A stretch of 11,617 nucleotides of DNA from the NCBI GenBank assembly GCA_029881775.1, contig JAOULY010000033.1, forward strand, positions 1-11,617, written 5' to 3'. This DNA comes from Gammaproteobacteria bacterium (GTDB lineage: Bacteria; Pseudomonadota; Gammaproteobacteria; UBA9214). Below, in pieces: positions 6,749 to 11,617 of the stretch (position 1 is its first letter; each line of letters begins with the position of its first letter). The translations under genes and the position numbers were made by a program. The notes below the pieces were generated by a model. That model made no database searches. It worked only from the letters and a program-made list of their open reading frames with translations, and was not told the origin of the DNA.

Positions 6749-8545
6749 ATGAAATCGAAACGCATGTGCTCCCTGCTTGCCGGCCTGCTGCTGTGTAATA
6801 TGGCGTCTGCAGCCGGTACGCCCGTTGACAGCCACAACTGGTGGGACAACGCCTGGTGGAATGATAGCCAGATCGAGGTGCCGGAAAATCACGCCGTTGC
6901 CACCGAGTGGAGCAGTTACATGAGTGGCGACACGAACGTGCCGGCACTGGTGGCGCGTCCGGACGATGACAAGACCTATCCGGCAGTCCTGTTCGTGCAT
7001 GGCCGGCGCGGACTGGATGACCGTGTGCAGCGCCATGTGCGCCGCCTGGCAGCGCGCGGCTTCGTGGTGCTGGCACCGGATGTGTACGCTGCGCACTTCA
7101 TCGGTACGCATCCCGTCGAGCATGATTACGCGCTGGAAGCCGACTTCGATGCGGCGGTCGACGTGCTGCTGGCGCGCAACGATATCAGTACCCGCCGCGC
7201 CTGCCTGTATTCACACACCCGCGGCGGCTATTACTCGCTCAAGGTGGCGACCACCTTTGGCCGGCAGCGTATGGATATTGCCTGCTATGTGTCTTATTAC
7301 CCGCACCTGCAGGATCCCAACGCGCCTGAACCCATGCAGGTCTATGGTTATGCGACCGAGATCGACCTGCTGACCCTGCCGACGCTGGTGTTCATCGGCG
7401 ACGAGGAGCAGTACCAGCGTCGTCGCGTTATCGAGACCAGTATCAAGGTCATGCGCGATGCGGGTCGTGATGCGCAGCTGGTTATTTACCCGGGCGTTGG
7501 CCGCGGTTTCGATTTCCGGCCGGAAACGGTACGCACGTTTGCCGATGACCTGGCCTCGAAGGATGCCGTGCAACGCGCCGCACGCTTCATGCGCGCGCAG
7601 CTGGCGAAGCCGCTGGTAATCGTCGCCGGCGACGAGGTGCTGACTGGCGAGGCGCTTTACAACAGCGACCGGGCGCCGGGGTCCGTGCTCTATGAACTGC
7701 CGCGGGAGGTCGTGCCGAATGTGTGGTCGGCGATCGGCGCGACTGCACCGGGCACGTATGCGAATTCCGGCCACAACAACAACCTGTCTTTCGTGGTGAC
7801 CGACAATGGTGTGCTGGTGGTGAACGCCGGCGACAACTACCAGCTGGCAAAGGCGTTGCATGAGGAAATAAAAAAGATAACAGACCAGCCGGTCAGGTAC
7901 GTTGTGCTGGAAAATGGCCAGGGCCACGCCATGCTGGGTTCGAATTACTGGAAAGAGCAGGGCGCGGTGGTGATAGCGCACGAGGATGCGAAGCACGAGA
8001 TCGAGGAACAGTCGTTCGAGTTGTTGCGGGTGATGAAAGAACGTGCGCTGGATAAGGCGGCCGGTACCGAGGTGGTATTGCCGGACGAGACCTTCACGGA
8101 CAAAAGGGTCATCGAGATGGGTAACGAGACCATCGAGTTGCTCTATCTCGGCCCGGCCCACAGTCCGGGCGATATTATCGTCTGGCTGCCGTGCCGCAAG
8201 GTTGTGATTTCCGGTGACATGGCATTCCACCAGCGCATGCTGCCGCTGTTTGAACACACCGATACCGCGGCCTGGATCGAGACCTGGGATGCGTTCGAGG
8301 CACTGGGTGCGCAGTTCGTGATTCCCGGTCACGGCGAGCCGACCGACATGACAACGGTGCGCACCTATACCCGCGACTACCTGGTGTACCTGCGCGAGAA
8401 GATCGCTGCGGTGATCGAGGGTGGCGGTACCCTGCAGGATGCCTACGAGATCGACCAGTCGCCGTATATGCACCTGCCCACGGCGGAGTTCCTCGCCAAG
8501 CGTAATGCCGGGCAGGTGTTCCGAAGTATGGAATTCGAATTCTAG
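6749..8545 (+). CDS. Exported dienelactone-hydrolase-like / metallo-beta-lactamase-like fusion with altered active sites
   Basis: The 598-residue protein has a Sec signal peptide (MKSKRMCSLLAGLLL..., likely cut after ASA near residue 21) and a Trp-rich segment NWWDNAWWND (30-39). An alpha/beta-hydrolase domain of dienelactone-hydrolase type (about 60-285) carries VHGRRGL (83-89), YSHTRGG (154-160), FIGDE (215-219) and YPGVGRGFDF (247-256). A metallo-beta-lactamase-fold domain (about 322-595) carries LVVNAGDN (356-363), ENGQGHAMLG (388-397), GPAHSPGD (468-475), ISGDMAF (487-493) and IPGHGEP (525-531). Several catalytic positions look replaced: Thr157 sits at the hydrolase nucleophile and Arg252 at its His. 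Asn389, Gln391, His393 and Ala394 stand where the beta-lactamase fold has HxHxDH, while His471, Asp490 and His528 remain. I chose the ATG at 6749 for its signal peptide and RBS. A small exported protein follows 43 bp downstream. Activity is uncertain. Confidence 0.85.
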   Translation: MKSKRMCSLLAGLLLCNMASAAGTPVDSHNWWDNAWWNDSQIEVPENHAVATEWSSYMSGDTNVPALVARPDDDKTYPAVLFVHGRRGLDDRVQRHVRRLAARGFVVLAPDVYAAHFIGTHPVEHDYALEADFDAAVDVLLARNDISTRRACLYSHTRGGYYSLKVATTFGRQRMDIACYVSYYPHLQDPNAPEPMQVYGYATEIDLLTLPTLVFIGDEEQYQRRRVIETSIKVMRDAGRDAQLVIYPGVGRGFDFRPETVRTFADDLASKDAVQRAARFMRAQLAKPLVIVAGDEVLTGEALYNSDRAPGSVLYELPREVVPNVWSAIGATAPGTYANSGHNNNLSFVVTDNGVLVVNAGDNYQLAKALHEEIKKITDQPVRYVVLENGQGHAMLGSNYWKEQGAVVIAHEDAKHEIEEQSFELLRVMKERALDKAAGTEVVLPDETFTDKRVIEMGNETIELLYLGPAHSPGDIIVWLPCRKVVISGDMAFHQRMLPLFEHTDTAAWIETWDAFEALGAQFVIPGHGEPTDMTTVRTYTRDYLVYLREKIAAVIEGGGTLQDAYEIDQSPYMHLPTAEFLAKRNAGQVFRSMEFEF

Positions 8546-8578
8546 CCTGGAGCGTGAGCGCCCGGTGGCCGTGCAGGC

Positions 8579-8584
8579 GGAGGG
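8579..8584 (+). promoter_or_regulatory. Shine-Dalgarno fixing the start of the small exported protein
   Basis: GGAGGG lies 4 nt before the ATG at 8589. It is 22 nt from the next in-frame ATG (8607), so the first ATG is preferred despite the tight spacing. Confidence 0.5.
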
Positions 8585-8588
8585 ATAG

Positions 8589-9002
8589 ATGCAGCGTTTA
8601 ACCGGTATGCGTGGGTGCGGGATTGTTGTGCTGGCGGTTGTCGGCTGCCTGCTGCAGGCGCAAGCAGTTGCCCATGATATCGAAAAGCAGCTGTTCCTGG
8701 TGGTCGATAAGGAAGAGGTCATCGCCTCCAATACCCGGCTCGGCCGGTTCGACCGCCTGGTGCTGGGCCCGCGGGAAAAGATCGTCGATTACAAGGTGGC
8801 CAATGCGGTTGCCGTGGTTGTTACGAACCGGCGTTTTGTCGCGTACGGTATCCTGCATGGCGGCTGGAACAGCCGCCGCACGCAGGCGGATGAGCGGCTG
8901 GTGTCACTGGAAGTGGCGGACTATTCGGCAACGGTTGTAACCAGTGATCGCATCCTCAATTACTCCGGTCGCGCCGGTGCCTGGTCTGAAACAAAACGCT
9001 GA
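8589..9002 (+). CDS. Small exported protein of unknown function with an internal repeat
   Basis: I do not recognise this 137-residue protein. It has a signal peptide (MQRLTGMRGCGIVVLAVVGCLLQAQAVAHD: basic start, hydrophobic core, likely cleavage near AVA or AHD at about 28-29). The mature part is about 108 residues and mostly predicted beta strand. Two units align well: residues 63-85, EKIVDYKVANAVAVVVTNRRF and on, and residues 101-123, ERLVSLEVADYSATVVTSDRI and on. Each is followed by Tyr and a Gly-Trp-Ser/Asn turn (GGWN, GAWS). A looser third copy may precede them (32-58). The short repeated strands could be blades of an incomplete propeller or a beta sandwich. It lies 43 bp after the hydrolase fusion and is probably co-transcribed, so the two exported proteins may work together. 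It is convergent with the DUF502 gene. Confidence 0.75.
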   Translation: MQRLTGMRGCGIVVLAVVGCLLQAQAVAHDIEKQLFLVVDKEEVIASNTRLGRFDRLVLGPREKIVDYKVANAVAVVVTNRRFVAYGILHGGWNSRRTQADERLVSLEVADYSATVVTSDRILNYSGRAGAWSETKR

Positions 9003-9021
9003 CGGCCGCCTGATCGTCAGC
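8989..9021 (-). terminator. Likely intrinsic terminator of the DUF502 gene
   Basis: GCTGACG (8998-9004) and CGTCAGC (9015-9021) form a perfect 7-bp stem with a 10-nt loop. Read on the minus strand the stem is followed by the T-rich GTTTTGTTT (8989-8997). It lies 7 nt beyond the DUF502 stop codon at 9028. The stem includes the stop codon of the converging small exported-protein gene, so two genes share it; the plus-strand side has no T-run. Confidence 0.5.
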
Positions 9022-9027
9022 AAATAT

Positions 9028-9651
9028 TCAGTCTGCTGTTGATCGTGACTTTTTTTTCGGGCCGTTGCCCCCGGTGACGCCGGCGGTCAGGGTGAAACGC
9101 ATGGCTTCTTCCATGCTCATATCGACCGGCCGGATGGCACTGCGTGGCATCAGCACGGCATAGCCGCCGATCATGTAACTCAACGGCAGGTAAACCAGTA
9201 CGTTGTCTTCGCTACGAAAATCTTTCGGTAGCGAGTCGGGGCTGGACTGGGTGACGAAGCCGATCACCGACATGCCGGTGTCGCCGAGTGTCACTGCCAC
9301 CACCTGGCTGAATTCCTTCTTTGCGGAGGGTGAAAAATAATTCAGGAAGTCACGCAGGGCCGGGTATATCGATTTGATGACGGGCATCTGGACGAGCAGT
9401 GATTCGCCTTTTTCAAACAGCCGTTGCACCACGTAGGCATGCATCAACAGGCCAACCAGGAACGCGACGACCAGTCCGGCGACAACGCCCATGCCGGGCC
9501 GGTAGGCATCTTCCGGAAGCCAGACACGGATTACATCACCCAGTACGGCCTCGGCCGAGACCGTGAACCAGTAGATCAGGTACATCGTCAGCACGACCGG
9601 CAGGATGGTAACCAGCCCGGTCAGGATGTGTTTGCCTATAAACCGCATCAT
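9028..9651 (-). CDS. DUF502 family inner-membrane protein
   Basis: The 207-residue protein belongs to the DUF502 family, widespread in bacteria and without an established function. Two transmembrane segments are visible near the N-terminus (about 8-30, TGLVTILPVVLTMYLIYWF, and about 53-73, GMGVVAGLVVAFLVGLLMH). They are followed by a soluble domain with the family's conserved block PVIKSIYPALRDFLNYFS (90-107) and later VLVYLPLSYMIGGYAVLMPR (151-170). The tail ends in a Lys/Arg-rich stretch. I chose the ATG at 9651 because GGAGG lies 10 nt upstream; the next codon is also ATG. The frame stays open to 9819, but the added 56 residues look like translated intergenic and REP sequence. It is convergent with the small exported protein and divergent from the DUF4202 gene. 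Confidence 0.9.
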   Translation of the reverse strand: MMRFIGKHILTGLVTILPVVLTMYLIYWFTVSAEAVLGDVIRVWLPEDAYRPGMGVVAGLVVAFLVGLLMHAYVVQRLFEKGESLLVQMPVIKSIYPALRDFLNYFSPSAKKEFSQVVAVTLGDTGMSVIGFVTQSSPDSLPKDFRSEDNVLVYLPLSYMIGGYAVLMPRSAIRPVDMSMEEAMRFTLTAGVTGGNGPKKKSRSTAD

Positions 9652-9757
9652 TGATGGGGTGCCTCCATGTTTAGAGAATCGTGGCCGGGTCAGCATACAC
9701 GTAAACGCGCGATTCGTCTGATGTGCCGTAGGCAAACATGGCATGCGCGGCCAGAGT

Positions 9758-9770
9758 TTTATACTATAAA
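9758..9770. promoter_or_regulatory. AT-rich promoter-like patch between divergent genes
   Basis: TTTATACTATAAA holds overlapping -10-like hexamers on both strands: TATACT and TATAAA on the plus strand, TATAGT and TATAAA on the minus strand. It sits in the 210-bp gap between the divergent DUF502 and DUF4202 genes. No -35 box is convincing in either direction, so which gene it serves is open. Confidence 0.25.
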
Positions 9771-9785
9771 GAATTGCTGATATGT

Positions 9786-9824
9786 CGTCTTTGCGAGCGT
9801 GGCGCGGCAATGACGTCACGCCAC
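9786..9824. repeat. Solitary REP-like unit related to the 6401-6500 pair
   Basis: Bases 9786-9811 (CGTCTTTGCGAGCGTGGCGC and on) match the complement of the right half of the 6401-6500 element at 24 of 26 positions. Here it is a single unit rather than an inverted pair. It is followed by its own 6-bp stem (GTGGCG 9799-9804 with CGCCAC 9819-9824) that contains the palindrome TGACGTCA (9811-9818). It lies 37 bp before the DUF4202 start codon, inside the probable leader of that gene. Confidence 0.7.
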
Positions 9825-9861
9825 AGGCTCCTAAATTATTGTCAATAACAGGATATTCCCG

Positions 9862-10473
9862 ATGTCAGAACAACATTCGCTTTTTGAAACAGCGCTCGCG
9901 CAGATAGATGCAGCCAACAGTGAGGACCCGAACAAGGTCAGCGTGGACGGCAAGGAGTGGCCGAAAGAACTGCTGTATTCCACGCGCATGTCCGACATGC
10001 TCGGGCGTTTTGCGCCGGACGCTGACGATGCCGTGAAACTGGCAATTCGTGCGCAGCATATCCAGCGCTGGAAATCGCCGCGCAGCGACTACCCCATGGA
10101 CCGCATCGGTTATTTGCAGTGGCGCAAGGACCTGTACAAGATCCAGGCGCAAACAGCCGTCGACCTGCTGAAAAAGGTTGGCTACGGGGACGATGTGACT
10201 GAGCGTGTCTTTGATGCGGTAGCGAAGAAACGCATCAAGGAAAATCCGGATACCCAGTTGCTGGAAGATGTCACTGATCTGGTCTTCATCGAGCACTACA
10301 TGCTGGAGTTTGCCGGCAAGCACCCGGAGTACACGGAAGAAAAATGGCTGGATATCATTCGCAAGACCTGGAACAAGATGTCCGAACAGGCGCAACAATT
10401 TGCGCTGGCAGGCAATATCACGTTACCGGAACCGCTGGTGCCGCTGATACAGAAAGCAGTGGCCGGCGATTGA
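9862..10473 (+). CDS. DUF4202 domain protein
   Basis: The 203-residue soluble, mostly helical protein matches the DUF4202 family over its full length. Visible conserved blocks are IDAANSEDPN (15-24), LLYSTRMSDML (37-47), RAQHIQRWKSPRSDYPMDRI (63-82), QLLEDVTDLVFIEHY (132-146) and RKTWNKMS (167-174). The function of the family is not established; its His and Asp/Glu-rich helices suggest a metal-binding, HD-like helical bundle, which is inference. As I remember the family, the segment here reading LYKIQAQTA (91-99) usually contains His and Glu (FHAE), and a later His is also missing; an alignment should confirm this. AGGA lies 9 nt before the ATG. The YihY/BrkB-family gene starts 24 bp after the stop, so the two are probably co-transcribed. 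Confidence 0.85.
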   Translation: MSEQHSLFETALAQIDAANSEDPNKVSVDGKEWPKELLYSTRMSDMLGRFAPDADDAVKLAIRAQHIQRWKSPRSDYPMDRIGYLQWRKDLYKIQAQTAVDLLKKVGYGDDVTERVFDAVAKKRIKENPDTQLLEDVTDLVFIEHYMLEFAGKHPEYTEEKWLDIIRKTWNKMSEQAQQFALAGNITLPEPLVPLIQKAVAGD

Positions 10474-10497
10474 GTCGCGGCTGCTGATACCCGGGGG

Positions 10498-11382
10498 ATG
10501 AGTGTGGCGCAATCTTCGGCGGGTTATGTTTTAAAGCATCCGGGCCGCTTTCTGCTGGCTGTCCTGAAGGGTTTCAGGGATAACCAGGGATTGTTACTGG
10601 CCGGGGCAGTCGCCTATTACACGCTGTTGTCGATCATCCCGGTGTTTGCGCTGGTGCTGATCGTGTTGTCGCAGTTTGTCGACCAGGTCGTGTTGCTCGA
10701 AGCAGTGACGGCAATCCTGGCGCTGGTCGTGCCGGTACGGACCGGAATTGTCGCCGAACACCTGGAGGTCTTCCTGTCCCACTGGAAGGTCATCGGGACC
10801 ATGGGCCTGCTGCTGTTGCTGTTTTTCAGCTCGCTGGCATTCGCGGTGCTGGAGAATGCCCTGTCGATGATCTTTTTCCATCGACGTTTCCGGCACCGGC
10901 GTCATTACCTGGTGTCGGCGATCATGCCTTACGCCTATATCCTGCTGCTTGCCGCGGGTTTCCTGGTCGTCAGCATGATGGCCGGCTGGCTGAATCAGCA
11001 CAGCGCCGATACGCCATCACTGTTTGGCTTCGATATCAACATGTCGAGCACGGCGGCAACCACGCTCTACCTGCTGGGTGTGTTTGGCGAAATATTGTTG
11101 CTGACCTCGGTATACCTGGTCATGCCGGTTGGCCAGCTGGCGTGGACGCATGCCCTGGTGGGGGGTATTGCGGCGACGCTGTTGTGGGAGCTCACGCGTC
11201 ATGTGCTGGTGTGGTATTTCACCACGCTGTCGTTCGTCAGCATCATTTACGGATCGCTGGCAACCACGATCATTATCCTGCTCAGCTTTGAACTGGCGGC
11301 CATCATCCTGCTCCTCGGCGCGCAGGTAATCGCCGAATACGAGCGCATCGATCACGGTGGCGTGACACCGCGCGAGGATTAA
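10498..11382 (+). CDS. YihY / BrkB-family inner-membrane protein
   Basis: The 294-residue polytopic membrane protein is of the YihY/virulence factor BrkB family (UPF0761), close to the 290 residues of E. coli YihY. About six transmembrane segments can be drawn at 31-58, 99-121, 139-163, 186-210, 217-239 and 248-277. Family hallmarks include GAVAYYTLLSIIPVFAL (36-52) and IIYGSLATTIIILL (249-262). Transport or envelope roles have been proposed for the family, but no activity is firmly shown, and the old label ribonuclease BN is incorrect. A GGGGG directly abuts the ATG at 10498, which is too close to act on it. The in-frame GTG two codons later (10504) is better spaced and may be the true start, shortening the protein by two residues. 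It follows DUF4202 by 24 bp. Confidence 0.9.
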   Translation: MSVAQSSAGYVLKHPGRFLLAVLKGFRDNQGLLLAGAVAYYTLLSIIPVFALVLIVLSQFVDQVVLLEAVTAILALVVPVRTGIVAEHLEVFLSHWKVIGTMGLLLLLFFSSLAFAVLENALSMIFFHRRFRHRRHYLVSAIMPYAYILLLAAGFLVVSMMAGWLNQHSADTPSLFGFDINMSSTAATTLYLLGVFGEILLLTSVYLVMPVGQLAWTHALVGGIAATLLWELTRHVLVWYFTTLSFVSIIYGSLATTIIILLSFELAAIILLLGAQVIAEYERIDHGGVTPRED

Positions 11383-11386
11383 TATT

Positions 11387-11502
11387 AAAAGGGGACAGAT
11401 TTATTATTTTAGAGATAAAGTTGACCAGGGAAGCTGTGCAGCGTGGACAATTAACTGGAAGTGAACGGTTTATTTCTGTGAAAAATAAATTTGTCCCCTT
11501 TT
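11387..11502. mobile_element. MITE-like element with 19-bp terminal inverted repeats
   Basis: AAAAGGGGACAGATTTATT (11387-11405) and its inverted partner (11484-11502) pair over 19 bp with one G-T wobble, enclosing 78 bp. Ends of the form GGGGACAGATTTATTTT are, from memory, common beside small REP-type (Y1/RAYT) transposase genes in gammaproteobacteria. No transposase is encoded here; the minus-strand frame through the interior (11303-11509) is open but short and runs into antisense sequence of the membrane-protein gene. It begins 4 bp after that gene's stop codon and ends in a T-run, so it could form a large 3' hairpin and help end the transcript. A non-autonomous element or internally deleted copy is the simplest reading. 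Confidence 0.5.
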
Positions 11503-11545
11503 TGCACAAGATGCTGTACTTCCGATTAGGGTCGTCACCCGCCGT

Positions 11546-11617
11546 TTAACTGAAAATCCAGCCGTTTTCCCCAGGTACTTCCGAGTCCGGCCACAACCAG
11601 GCATTAAAAAGCAGGGG
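11546..11617 (-). CDS. Possible C-terminal end of a gene entering from the right edge
   Basis: A minus-strand frame is open from the window edge to a TAA at 11546-11548 and reads LLFNAWLWPDSEVPGENGWIFS after the first residue. The composition looks protein-like, but 23 open codons are easily met by chance and I recognise no family. It is listed only because the stretch is otherwise unexplained. Confidence 0.15.
   Translation of the reverse strand, partial: PLLFNAWLWPDSEVPGENGWIFS

Noticed and set aside
7211..8731. 506-residue open frame on the minus strand
   Set aside because: It lies antisense to the hydrolase-fusion gene and runs through into the next gene. Its product is rich in His, Arg and Gln as expected of a mirror frame, and it matches no family.
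9652..9819. In-frame N-terminal extension of the DUF502 protein by 56 residues
   Set aside because: The added sequence includes the REP unit and the AT-rich promoter-like patch, and GGAGG marks the ATG at 9651.
11303..11509. 68-residue minus-strand frame as a small gene in the terminal repeat element
   Set aside because: It has no ribosome binding site and half of it is antisense to the YihY/BrkB-family gene. Its terminal part is simply the inverted repeat translated.

Overview
The window looks like chromosomal DNA of a gammaproteobacterium. It is GC-rich by eye, and YbiT, RhlE, SelO and a YihY/BrkB protein all have close gammaproteobacterial counterparts. Most intergenic gaps carry REP-like or other palindromic repeats typical of these genomes. 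I cannot name a genus. There are ten complete protein genes and one start cut by the left edge (a very tentative C-terminus lies at the right edge). No rRNA, tRNA, CRISPR array or complete insertion sequence is visible.

Left part, minus strand (positions 1-6350). In transcription order the genes are selO, an anchored glutaredoxin-like gene, a VOC/glyoxalase-fold gene, rhlE, ybiT, and then the first 15 codons of an exported or membrane protein running off the left edge. selO (protein adenylyltransferase) and the glutaredoxin are 26 bp apart and form a likely redox pair. rhlE (DEAD-box RNA helicase) and ybiT (ABC-F ATPase) are both RNA/translation-linked and lie 103 bp apart. Between ybiT and the left-edge gene is about 400 bp without a recognisable gene.

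Central part, plus strand (6500-9002). A likely two-gene unit encodes two exported proteins. The first is a 598-residue fusion of a dienelactone-hydrolase-like domain and a metallo-beta-lactamase-like domain, and the expected catalytic residues appear replaced in both. The second is a 137-residue protein of unknown function with an internal repeat. This unit is the most unusual content of the window.

Right part (9003-11617). A DUF502 membrane protein on the minus strand converges on the previous unit. Divergent from it is a likely two-gene plus-strand unit, a DUF4202 protein followed by a YihY/BrkB-family membrane protein. The window ends with a 116-bp MITE-like inverted-repeat element.

Five places hold palindromic elements: 462-544, 2218-2239, 6401-6500, 9786-9824 and 11387-11502. 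Four distinct sequence types are present, because 6401-6500 and 9786-9811 share a unit. Functional assignments rest on sequence motifs recognised by eye; no database search was run.
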